From the NCBI GenBank assembly GCA_015057205.1, contig SVEW01000057.1, positions 1-13,963 of the forward strand: a stretch of DNA of 13,963 nucleotides, in the 5' to 3' direction. This document shows, one piece after another, positions 1 to 6,549 of this stretch; the stretch's first letter is position 1, and every line of letters starts with the position of its first letter. Source of the DNA: Lachnospiraceae bacterium (lineage in GTDB: Bacteria > Bacillota > Clostridia > Lachnospirales > Lachnospiraceae). Both the position numbers and the translations under genes were made by a program. A model generated the notes under the pieces. The model worked only from the letters and a program-made list of their open reading frames with translations, ran no database searches and was not told the DNA's origin.

Positions 1-2
1 AA

Positions 3-311
3 GATTTTAATGTGTTAGTGAATTTCTTCTATTCTGAGTTTTTCTGTGACTATTTGGAAGAGGTGATAAGTGATTTAGATGATGAAAAATCTGTAGTTAC
101 ATTATTCAAGGGTATGGAGTATTTTATTGAGATGATGAAGGAATATGGCATTGAAGTGCCATTTTGTTCAATAAAAGACTACTTAGAACAAAACTATGAA
201 GATGGAAACAAACTGTTTTTACAGTTAAAAGAAAGGTATGACAAAGAGCAAGCAGATTATCAAGTAGATGAAGAATTTGGCGAAATGTTTGGAAGTATAG
301 ATTTCGCTTGA
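3..311 (+). CDS. Acidic hypothetical protein, 3' part only
   Basis: The reading frame is open from the first complete codon at base 3, so the gene probably starts before the window. The GTG at 12 could serve as a start, but only 11 bases lie before it and no ribosome binding site is visible. About 102 residues can be read, ending at TGA 309-311. The product is acidic (many Asp and Glu), predicted mostly helical, and has no signal peptide or membrane segment. I do not recognise the family. Small acidic cytoplasmic proteins often act as immunity proteins next to polymorphic toxin genes, and the next gene carries a toxin-like domain, so that role is possible; it is inference from context only. 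The stretch is AT-rich by eye, like the following gene. Confidence 0.6.
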   Translation, partial: DFNVLVNFFYSEFFCDYLEEVISDLDDEKSVVTLFKGMEYFIEMMKEYGIEVPFCSIKDYLEQNYEDGNKLFLQLKERYDKEQADYQVDEEFGEMFGSIDFA

Positions 312-341
312 TAGATGAGTATGCATTAGTAAAATTATATT

Positions 342-370
342 TTGCTATGAAAATTGAAGAATATTATACG
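342..370 (+). promoter_or_regulatory. Weak candidate sigma-A promoter
   Basis: TTGCTA (342-347) and TATACG (365-370) are separated by 17 bases, placing a possible start site near 377, ahead of the toxin-domain gene at 413. The -35 box keeps only the TTG and the -10 box matches 4 of 6 bases. The region is AT-rich, where such matches arise easily by chance. Confidence 0.25.
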
Positions 371-412
371 AGAAAGCAAAAGTAAAAAAAGATGGATGGG
401 AGATATAAGGAT

Positions 413-856
413 ATGATTCGTGTATTAAAAAAGGGAATGGCACTAATATTGGTATTGGCATTATGTTGTACAGTGTTTGGAACAGGCTATGTATGTGCAA
501 AAAATGGTTTTAATAAGAAGCCAACGAGTGATGTAGGATTTGAAGCAAATAAAAAAACGAATGGGAAAAAGGTAAAGGCCCCAAGTGGAAATTATGGATA
601 TAAAGATTCAAAAAATAGGGTATGGGTACCAGATGGAAAAATGCATGGTGGAAAAGGGTGGACTAGAGAATACCCAGATGGAAGTCATGATCACGTCTAC
701 GAAAATGGAAATTTAAGGGTACATAGTAGCAAGTCAAATAGTGCCTCAAATAATTGGTTATTAGTTGCAGTTGGAATTTTACTACTTGGTGTAACTGTGC
801 TTAGTCCTATTCCGGGAGATGAGATAGTTGTAGGGGGAGCATTGTTAGGATTGTAA
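413..856 (+). CDS. Secreted/membrane-tethered protein with polymorphic toxin type 37-like domain
   Basis: This encodes 147 residues. Residues 1-29 form a signal peptide (basic MIRVLKK, hydrophobic core, likely cut after V-C-A). Residues 52-104 carry a compact aromatic/glycine-rich domain with the pattern K-x-P-x-G-x-x-G-Y-x-D-x-x-x-x-V-W-V-P-D-G, then HGG (78-80) and HVYENG. From memory this matches the polymorphic toxin type 37 (Ntox37) domain, a predicted nuclease. Residues 115-130 are a membrane helix, followed by SPIPGDEIVVGG. The usual HGGPHWD core reads HGGKGWT here, so the second His and the Asp are missing and activity is doubtful. ATG 413 was chosen because GGAG (399-402) precedes it by 10 bases; an in-frame ATG at 392 lacks a ribosome binding site and would add seven residues. 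A terminator follows. The domain call is moderately sure; toxin function is unproven. Confidence 0.62.
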   Translation: MIRVLKKGMALILVLALCCTVFGTGYVCAKNGFNKKPTSDVGFEANKKTNGKKVKAPSGNYGYKDSKNRVWVPDGKMHGGKGWTREYPDGSHDHVYENGNLRVHSSKSNSASNNWLLVAVGILLLGVTVLSPIPGDEIVVGGALLGL

Positions 857-872
857 ATAATATTAATGTAGG

Positions 873-911
873 CTATCGCTCTAGATGGTTTCTAGCGTGA
901 TAGACATTTTT
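873..911 (+). terminator. Rho-independent terminator after the toxin-domain gene
   Basis: Arms 873-885 and 891-903 pair over 13 positions with one G-T wobble and one T-C mismatch around a TGGTT loop. ACA and five T (907-911) follow. It lies 16 bases past the stop codon at 856 and points in the gene's direction. Confidence 0.65.
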
Positions 912-931
912 AGGGAACGCTGATTAATTCG

Positions 932-1156
932 ATGATTATACCGGGAACGGTAGTGTTACTTTTGCTACCACTGATAGCGGATTTATATCAGATGCATGTA
1001 ATGCGGATGCGTGGAGTAAGTTATTCGAATGCGAACGACTATATAACAGAGTGGCCGTTGGTAGGGATACTGATTATAGCGTTGCTGATGATTGTAGATG
1101 GACTTTGGGGTTACTATAATTATTGCAAATCTCATAAAGAGAAAAAAGAGGAATAA
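932..1156 (+). CDS. Small two-helix membrane protein of unknown function
   Basis: This encodes 74 residues: a hydrophobic segment at about 2-17 (TVVLLLLPLIA), a polar loop with HVMRMRG and SYSNANDY, a second hydrophobic segment at about 42-61 (LVGILIIALLMIV), and a lysine/glutamate tail. I do not recognise it. The frame is closed upstream by TAG 911-913 and ATG 932 is the only ordinary start nearby; the best upstream purine run, AGGGAA (912-917), is 14 bases away, so initiation looks weak. It begins just after one terminator and ends five bases before another, and no promoter is visible between. Its base composition is more like metG than like the AT-rich genes before it. It may be a genuine small membrane protein expressed by read-through, or the remnant of a longer gene. 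Confidence 0.5.
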   Translation: MIIPGTVVLLLLPLIADLYQMHVMRMRGVSYSNANDYITEWPLVGILIIALLMIVDGLWGYYNYCKSHKEKKEE

Positions 1157-1160
1157 GAGG

Positions 1161-1200
1161 AAAACGCTTCTGTACCGAATAACCGGTGTGGAAGCGTTTT
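1161..1200 (+). terminator. Rho-independent terminator upstream of metG
   Basis: AAAACGCTTC (1161-1170) is perfectly complementary to GAAGCGTTTT (1191-1200). Inside, TGTACCG pairs with CGGTGTG using three G-T wobbles, giving a stem of about 17 pairs with the loop AATAAC. The flanking A4 and T4 runs would allow termination on either strand. Confidence 0.85.
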
Positions 1201-1228
1201 AATGTGCGCCATAAGATACGTATCACAC

Positions 1229-1257
1229 TTGAAAGAACCTAGAAAATTTTGTATACT
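1229..1257 (+). promoter_or_regulatory. Sigma-A promoter of the metG block
   Basis: TTGAAA (1229-1234) and TATACT (1252-1257) are separated by exactly 17 bases, with an AT-rich spacer. The start site would fall near 1264, giving a leader of about 30 bases before metG. That is too short for a T-box or other riboswitch. Confidence 0.8.
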
Positions 1258-1292
1258 ATATCAATAGAACGATTCGAAAAGGAGAAAGTAAT

Positions 1293-3257
1293 ATGTGCGA
1301 GAATTGTAAGAAGAAATATTATCTTACAACGGCCATTGCTTATACATCCGGAAAGCCGCATATAGGCAACACCTATGAGATTGTGTTAGCAGATGCCATT
1401 GCAAGATTTAAGAGAGAAGAAGGATATGACGTATATTTTCAGACCGGAACGGATGAGCACGGTCAGAAGATTCAGCTGAAAGCGGAAGAGGCAGGCATTA
1501 CACCGAAGGAATTCGTAGATGGTGTGGCAGGACAGGTAAAGGAAATCTGGGATATGATGAACGCATCCTATGACAACTTTGTTCGTACTACCGATGCGGA
1601 TCACGAAGAACAGGTTAAGAAGATTTTTAAGAAACTTTATGATAAAGGCGACATTTATAAGGGATACTACGAAGGGTTGTATTGTACGCCATGTGAGTCC
1701 TTTTTCACAGAGGCGCAGTTGGTAGATGGTAAGTGCCCGGACTGTGGCCGTGAAGTGGTAAAAGCGAAAGAAGAAGCTTACTTCTTCAAAATGAGTAAGT
1801 ATGCAGATCGTTTAATTGAGCACATCAATACGCATCCGGAGTTTATTCAGCCGGTTGCTCGTAAGAATGAGATGATGAATAACTTCCTGCTTCCTGGATT
1901 GCAGGATTTGTGCGTATCTCGTACATCATTCTCCTGGGGAATTCCGGTGGATTTTGATCCGGGACACGTGGTATATGTTTGGTTAGATGCGTTGACTAAC
2001 TATATTACCAAGATTGGTTATGATGCAGATGGCAATCATTCCGATCTTTATAAAAAGAACTGGCCGGCAGATTTGCATCTGATTGGTAAAGATATTATTC
2101 GTTTCCATACCATTTACTGGCCGATTTTCTTAATGGCACTAGATGTACCGCTTCCGAAGCAGGTATTTGGACATCCATGGCTTCTTGTGGGCGGCGGAAA
2201 AATGAGCAAGTCTAAGGGAAATGTAATTTACGCAGATCAGCTGGTGAATATGTTTGGTGTAGATGCAGTTCGTTATTTCGTGCTTCATGAAATGCCTTTT
2301 GAAAACGACGGAAGCATTACCTGGGAGTTAATTACCGAGCGTATTAATTCTGACCTTGCCAATACCCTTGGAAACCTGGTAAATCGTACCATTTCCATGA
2401 GTAACAAGTATTTTGGCGGTGTAGTCGAGAACAAAAATGTCTGCGAAGAAGTCGATGAAGATTTGAAGGCAGTAGTTACCGGAACGCGTGACCTTGCCAT
2501 TGCGAAGATGGAAGAACTTCGTGTGGCAGATGCCATTACTGAGATTTTCAATTTGTTTAAGCGTTGTAATAAATACATTGACGAGACCACACCTTGGGTT
2601 TTGGCCAAAGAGGAGGCTACCAAGGATCGTCTTGCAACCGTTCTTTACAATTTGACAGAGAGCATCAGCATTGGTGCAAACTTAATCCGTAGCTTTATGC
2701 CGGAAACAGCGGATAAGATTCTCGCACAGTTAAATACAAAAGCACGTGATTTTGACAGTTTGACAACCTTTGGTGTATATCCAAGTGGTAACAAGGTAAC
2801 TGAGAAACCGGAAATTTTGTTTGCTCGTTTGGATGAGGCAGAGGTTCTTGCAAAAGTGGAAGAATTGTACGGTTCCAAAGAAGAAGACAAAGAGCCGGGT
2901 ATGGTAGAAGGCATGGATGTGGAAGAGAAACCAATCGTAACTTACGATGATTTCGATAAGTTACAGTTCCGTATTGGAAAAGTGCTTTCCTGTGAGGAAG
3001 TGCCGAAGAGCAAGAAGCTTTTGCTTTTCCAGGTACAGATTGGAAATGAAACACGTCAGATTCTTTCCGGAATCAAGAAGTACTACAAACCGGAAGAAAT
3101 GGTTGGAAAGAATGTGATGGTACTGACCAATCTTGCACCTAGAATGATTGCAGGATTAGAGAGCCAGGGAATGATTCTCTCCGCAGAAGACGATGAAGAC
3201 AATGTATTTGTAATGACTCCGGATAAAGATATTAAGCCGGGTGCAGAGGTATGTTAA
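1293..3257 (+). CDS. metG: Methionyl-tRNA synthetase
   Basis: This cytoplasmic class I aminoacyl-tRNA synthetase charges tRNA-Met, including the initiator tRNA, with methionine using ATP. The 654 residues are full length for the long bacterial form. The catalytic domain opens with HIGN (23-26, the HIGH motif) and contains TGTDEHGQKI and the KMSKS loop (303-307). A zinc knuckle is seen as C131-x2-C134 and C148-x2-C151. The anticodon-binding helical domain covers roughly 340-500, and residues from about 551 to the end form the C-terminal tRNA-binding EMAP/Trbp111-like domain (FRIGKV, ILSGIKKYY, LESQGM), linked by an acidic stretch. The N-terminus adds a C2-x2-C5 pair before the fold. Start ATG 1293 has AAAAGGAG (1277-1284) eight bases upstream. 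It is the first gene after the promoter, and tatD follows with no gap. Confidence 0.98.
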   Translation: MCENCKKKYYLTTAIAYTSGKPHIGNTYEIVLADAIARFKREEGYDVYFQTGTDEHGQKIQLKAEEAGITPKEFVDGVAGQVKEIWDMMNASYDNFVRTTDADHEEQVKKIFKKLYDKGDIYKGYYEGLYCTPCESFFTEAQLVDGKCPDCGREVVKAKEEAYFFKMSKYADRLIEHINTHPEFIQPVARKNEMMNNFLLPGLQDLCVSRTSFSWGIPVDFDPGHVVYVWLDALTNYITKIGYDADGNHSDLYKKNWPADLHLIGKDIIRFHTIYWPIFLMALDVPLPKQVFGHPWLLVGGGKMSKSKGNVIYADQLVNMFGVDAVRYFVLHEMPFENDGSITWELITERINSDLANTLGNLVNRTISMSNKYFGGVVENKNVCEEVDEDLKAVVTGTRDLAIAKMEELRVADAITEIFNLFKRCNKYIDETTPWVLAKEEATKDRLATVLYNLTESISIGANLIRSFMPETADKILAQLNTKARDFDSLTTFGVYPSGNKVTEKPEILFARLDEAEVLAKVEELYGSKEEDKEPGMVEGMDVEEKPIVTYDDFDKLQFRIGKVLSCEEVPKSKKLLLFQVQIGNETRQILSGIKKYYKPEEMVGKNVMVLTNLAPRMIAGLESQGMILSAEDDEDNVFVMTPDKDIKPGAEVC

Positions 3258-4028
3258 ATGATTTTTGATACCCATGCTCATTACGATGATGAGCAGTTTG
3301 ATACAGACAGAGAAGATCTCCTACGGGAGATTTTTTCTGCAAATATTGATAAAATTGTAAATGTAGGCGCAGATATGGAAACGTCTAAGCAGAGTGTTGC
3401 TTTGGCAAAAGCATACCCACAGATTTATGCGGCGGTGGGCGTACATCCCAGTGATATAGCATGTCTGAGTGAAGATGCTTACACAGAACTGCGTCAATTG
3501 GCAGCAGAAGATAAGGTGGTTGCAATCGGAGAGATTGGCCTTGATTATTATTGGGACAAGGAGCCGGATGTGCAAGCAGCACAACGAGAAGCTTTTAAGC
3601 GGCAGTTAGCTTTGGCAAGAGAATTGAATTTGCCTGTTATTGTGCATTCCAGAGATGCGGCGAAGGATACCATGGACATTCTCATGGCAGAAGAGCCTGT
3701 GGAAAATCCGGGAATCATTCATTGTTATAGCTATTCCGTAGAGCAAGCCAAAGAATACGTAAAAAGAGGTTACTATATTGGCGTTGGTGGCGTGGTAACC
3801 TTTAAGAATTCAAAAGTATTGAAACAGGTAGTGGAAGAGATTCCGCTTGAACGTATTGTTGTGGAGACGGATTGTCCGTATTTAGCTCCGGAACCGAACC
3901 GTGGTAAACGAAATGCGTCCCTGAATCTTCCATATATTGTGGATAAGATTGCACAAATCAAAGGAATCAGTGGAAAAGAAGTAGAAGAAGTAACCTATGA
4001 GAATGCCTTGAAGGTATATCGTTTATAA
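3258..4028 (+). CDS. tatD: TatD family metal-dependent DNase
   Basis: This 256-residue TIM-barrel hydrolase of the TatD/YcfH family acts on DNA in the cytoplasm; family members are 3'-5' exonucleases linked to DNA repair or DNA breakdown. The metal site is complete: H6 and H8 in DTHAH, E92 in GEIGLDYYW, H130 in HSRDA, H155 in IIHCYS and D205 in ETDCPYLAP. The ATG follows directly on the metG stop codon, and AGAGGT (3245-3250) inside metG supplies the ribosome binding site, so translation is probably coupled. The metG-tatD-rsmA order is common in Firmicutes. The RNase M5 gene (rnmV), often found between tatD and rsmA, is absent: only 12 bases separate them. Confidence 0.95.
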   Translation: MIFDTHAHYDDEQFDTDREDLLREIFSANIDKIVNVGADMETSKQSVALAKAYPQIYAAVGVHPSDIACLSEDAYTELRQLAAEDKVVAIGEIGLDYYWDKEPDVQAAQREAFKRQLALARELNLPVIVHSRDAAKDTMDILMAEEPVENPGIIHCYSYSVEQAKEYVKRGYYIGVGGVVTFKNSKVLKQVVEEIPLERIVVETDCPYLAPEPNRGKRNASLNLPYIVDKIAQIKGISGKEVEEVTYENALKVYRL

Positions 4029-4040
4029 AAAGGAGAGTAC

Positions 4041-4907
4041 ATGGCAACACTTGGAATTCCGGCAAATACCATTGCCGTATTACAAAAATATGATTTTAAT
4101 TTTCAAAAGAAATTCGGACAGAACTTCTTGATTGATACCTCTGTGCTCGATCGTATTATTGCAGCATCTGAGATAACAAAAGAGGATATGGTATTGGAGA
4201 TCGGGCCGGGAATTGGTACCATGACCCAGTATTTGTGCGAGGCGGCCCGAGAAGTGGTGGCGGTGGAAATTGATAAGAATCTGATTCCGATTCTGGAAGA
4301 CACGCTGTCTGCTTATGATAATGTGACAGTCATCAATCAGGATATTTTGAAGGTGGATATCAACAAATTGGCCGATGAACGAAATGATGGTCGTCCGATT
4401 AAGGTGGTTGCGAATTTGCCGTATTATATTACGACGCCGATTATTATGGGATTATTTGAGAGTCATGTGCCACTGGATTCCATTACCATTATGGTACAAA
4501 AGGAAGTGGCAGATCGGATGCAGGTTGGACCGGGAACGAAAGATTATGGTGCATTATCTTTAGCGGTGCAGTATTATGCAAAACCGGAAATTATAGCAAA
4601 TGTTCCACCCAACTGTTTTATGCCAAGACCGAAGGTGGGCTCGGCAGTTATTAAACTAAATCGATATGAGAACCCGCCGGTTGATGTGGAAGATGAAGGA
4701 CTGATGTTCCGCATCATACGTGCTTCATTCAATCAGCGTCGTAAAACACTGGCAAATGGCCTTAAGAATGGTGGAATACCGGTTACCAAGGAAGAATTGG
4801 CGGATATTCTTGGCAAAATGGGACTTTCCGAAAATATTCGAGGAGAAGCCCTGACCCTTGAGCAGTTTGCTACCTTAGCAAATTTTATAAAAAGTATAAA
4901 AAATTAA
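4041..4907 (+). CDS. rsmA: 16S rRNA (adenine(1518)-N6/adenine(1519)-N6)-dimethyltransferase
   Basis: Also known as KsgA, this 288-residue enzyme uses S-adenosylmethionine to dimethylate two neighbouring adenines in the 3' terminal helix of 16S rRNA, a late quality check in 30S ribosome assembly. The sequence shows FGQNFL near residue 25, the SAM-binding motif E53-I-G-P-G-I-G59, the catalytic N125-L-P-Y128 motif of N6-adenine methyltransferases, and the C-terminal FNQRRKTL signature. Length is normal. ATG 4041 has AAAGGAG about seven bases upstream. Loss of this enzyme causes kasugamycin resistance in several bacteria. It is cotranscribed with metG and tatD by arrangement. Confidence 0.96.
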   Translation: MATLGIPANTIAVLQKYDFNFQKKFGQNFLIDTSVLDRIIAASEITKEDMVLEIGPGIGTMTQYLCEAAREVVAVEIDKNLIPILEDTLSAYDNVTVINQDILKVDINKLADERNDGRPIKVVANLPYYITTPIIMGLFESHVPLDSITIMVQKEVADRMQVGPGTKDYGALSLAVQYYAKPEIIANVPPNCFMPRPKVGSAVIKLNRYENPPVDVEDEGLMFRIIRASFNQRRKTLANGLKNGGIPVTKEELADILGKMGLSENIRGEALTLEQFATLANFIKSIKN

Positions 4908-4915
4908 GAAACTTT

Positions 4916-4944
4916 TCATAGCTTCCCCACATCTAAAATATGAT
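4916..4944 (+). promoter_or_regulatory. Candidate sporulation (sigma-E-like) promoter of spoIID
   Basis: TCATAGC (4916-4922), a 14-base spacer and AATATGAT (4937-4944) resemble the Bacillus sigma-E form KMATAxx-14-CATACAHT; the -10 box matches 5 of 8 positions and the spacing is right. The start site would fall around 4951, leaving a leader of only about 12 bases with CAGGAG at its 5' end. An imperfect hairpin (4927-4949) overlaps it. Weak evidence. Confidence 0.28.
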
Positions 4945-4962
4945 GTAGGACAGGAGATAACT

Positions 4963-5745
4963 ATGAAGAGATTAAAACGACTACTAAGTATCAGTCTCCT
5001 GTTAATGGTTATACCGCTAACAGGAGCTTTTTTTGTGAGAAAAGAGCCGGACATAGAAGATCTGGTCCTACTACAATTGATGGTGGAAGCCGATCCGGAT
5101 TTTGAACCTGCCGCATTGCGCGCGCAAGCCATTCTTATCCGAACGAATTTAATCGTAGAGAAGCAGACGGAAGATGTGACACGAAGCAAGTTTTCGGATG
5201 TGTTGAAGCACGATACAACGGGAAGGAATTTAGCAGTTTTTCAAGACGCTGTAAGCCAAACAGAAGGTGTGATAGTGAAAGTAGAAGGCAAATGTGTACA
5301 GCTCCCCTATCACAGAAGCAGTTGTGGCTCTACCAGAGCAGCTGAAGAAATTCAAGAAAAGAAAGCCTCTTATATTAAGAGTGTCCCTTGTCCGGATGAC
5401 GTGTTGGCGGAAGGTTTTTTGCAGGTGAGAGAGTTTCCGAGTGGTGAAAAAGTGAAGATTATTCGCCGATTTCCAAGTGGTTATGTTGAGACTGTAAAGT
5501 TACGGGGGAAAATGACTGTAACCATGACAGGCGAGGCATTCCGCAGAGAATTCGGTTTATCGTCTTCTTGTTTTTACCTGAAGAAGAAAGAGGGAAAGGT
5601 GTATATCATTACCAAAGGATGTGGCCATGGCTTTGGTTTGAGCCAAAGCATGGCTAATACCCTTGCAAAAAAGGGAAAAACGGAAGAAGAAATACTATCT
5701 TATTTTTTTGAAAAATTAGAGTTTTTCAGAATGAATATTGAGTAA
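4963..5745 (+). CDS. spoIID: SpoIID-like sporulation peptidoglycan lytic transglycosylase
   Basis: SpoIID is a mother-cell membrane protein that cleaves denuded glycan strands during engulfment of the forespore, working with SpoIIP and SpoIIM. The 260 residues begin with a signal anchor (about 5-25). The SpoIID domain follows: VEADPDF then ALRAQAILIRTNL, in which E42 aligns with the catalytic Glu of the family's A-E-M-P-x-x-F motif; YHRSSCGSTRAAEEI, the position of the family's YHSTSGG segment; SYIKSVPCP; and the terminal CGHGFGLSQSMANTLAKKG. It is shorter than the usual 300-350 residues because the N-terminal region is reduced. ATG 4963 follows CAGGAG. The SpoIIQ-like gene comes next, as in Bacillus. 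A SpoIID/LytB paralogue with another role is possible, but the pairing favours the sporulation gene. Confidence 0.85.
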   Translation: MKRLKRLLSISLLLMVIPLTGAFFVRKEPDIEDLVLLQLMVEADPDFEPAALRAQAILIRTNLIVEKQTEDVTRSKFSDVLKHDTTGRNLAVFQDAVSQTEGVIVKVEGKCVQLPYHRSSCGSTRAAEEIQEKKASYIKSVPCPDDVLAEGFLQVREFPSGEKVKIIRRFPSGYVETVKLRGKMTVTMTGEAFRREFGLSSSCFYLKKKEGKVYIITKGCGHGFGLSQSMANTLAKKGKTEEEILSYFFEKLEFFRMNIE

Positions 5746-5787
5746 AATGTCCATACTATTTATATCACTAGGAAAAGGAGTATGGAT

Positions 5788-6507
5788 ATGAAGAATAATA
5801 AGATGTATGTTTATCTTGGTTTGGGATTATTTGTTATGGCAATGGCTGTAACGGTAATGCTTTTGCCTAAAATGGCAAAGCAAAAGGAGTCTGCCAGGAA
5901 TGGCAAATCCATGCAGTTACCACCTGCTTCCAATGATGAAAAGCAAGTGCAGACAAGCAGAAAAGTTTTGCCAAAGGGTCATACAGTTCCCAGCATTGTG
6001 GAAGAGGTAGCAAAGGAAGAAGCGCATAAGGACGTGAAGGAGACAGATAAAGAGGCAAAAGAAGTTAGTGTGAGCCAGTACAATTTTAATGGAGGCTCAA
6101 AATTGGCCTGGCCGGTAAAGGGAAATGTAATTATCAACTTTGATATGGATCACATGGTGTATTTTTCCACATTGGATGAGTACCGGTATAGCAATGCGAT
6201 TGCAATTGAGGCAAAAGAAGATACGCCTGTTTTGGCCGCGGCAGCAGGAGAAGTAACAAAAATAGAAGAAGATACAGAACATGGAACCTGTGTAACTATG
6301 CGGATTGGACCTGAATACGAGATTACCTACGGTCAATTAAAAGATTGTAATTTAAAGGTTGGACAGAATGTCAAACGTCAGGAAGAATTTGCAAAAGTTG
6401 CAAAAGTATCATCACAGTTCGCAGAAGAAGGGAATAACCTTTATTTGTGCCTGAAACGCGAGAAAGACTACGAAAATCCTTTGTCTTATCTTGATTTTTC
6501 AGAATAA
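5788..6507 (+). CDS. spoIIQ: SpoIIQ-like membrane protein with degenerate LytM/M23 domain
   Basis: SpoIIQ is the forespore half of the channel that joins forespore and mother cell by binding SpoIIIAH across the septum. This 239-residue protein has an N-terminal membrane helix (about 7-25), a charged low-complexity linker rich in Lys and Glu, and from about residue 105 an M23/LytM beta domain (KLAWPVKGNVIINF, DTPVLAAAAGEV, LKVGQNV). The peptidase zinc ligands are all gone: the HxxxD region reads SNAIAI, Y-x-H-L reads YGQL and H-L-H reads LYL, so it should be a non-enzymatic scaffold. ATG 5788 was chosen because AAGGAG (5775-5780) is seven bases upstream; an in-frame ATG at 5782 sits only one base from it. 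It directly follows the SpoIID gene. Symbol by synteny and domain; a generic M23 homologue is the alternative. Confidence 0.75.
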   Translation: MKNNKMYVYLGLGLFVMAMAVTVMLLPKMAKQKESARNGKSMQLPPASNDEKQVQTSRKVLPKGHTVPSIVEEVAKEEAHKDVKETDKEAKEVSVSQYNFNGGSKLAWPVKGNVIINFDMDHMVYFSTLDEYRYSNAIAIEAKEDTPVLAAAAGEVTKIEEDTEHGTCVTMRIGPEYEITYGQLKDCNLKVGQNVKRQEEFAKVAKVSSQFAEEGNNLYLCLKREKDYENPLSYLDFSE

Positions 6508-6549
6508 GCATTGTATCATGGAACTATGTGGGGAAAGGAGTTCCTTGTG

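Noticed and set aside
413..500. Lipoprotein reading of the toxin-domain protein (Cys-Cys in LALCCTVF)
   Set aside because: The residues before the Cys do not fit the lipobox pattern, and a V-C-A signal peptidase I site is more plausible.
1201..1292. Possible T-box or S-box riboswitch ahead of metG
   Set aside because: Only about 30 bases of leader lie between the expected start site and the ribosome binding site, and the hairpin at 1161-1200 is upstream of the promoter, so there is no room for a riboswitch.
2285..3054. Open reading frames of about 90-120 codons on the minus strand across metG
   Set aside because: They lie wholly inside a well-conserved synthetase gene, have low-complexity serine-rich translations and no ribosome binding sites; they are shadows of the coding strand.
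5733..5759. GAATATT ... CATACTAT ahead of the SpoIIQ-like gene, resembling a sigma-E promoter
   Set aside because: The boxes match well singly, but the spacer is 12 bases where about 14 is usual, and SpoIIQ is normally under sigma-F. Not strong enough to list as a feature.
6511..6549. Upstream starts for the GGDEF gene (TTG 6511, ATG 6526)
   Set aside because: Neither has a ribosome binding site; AAAGGAG at 6534-6540 lies after them and fits ATG 6550.
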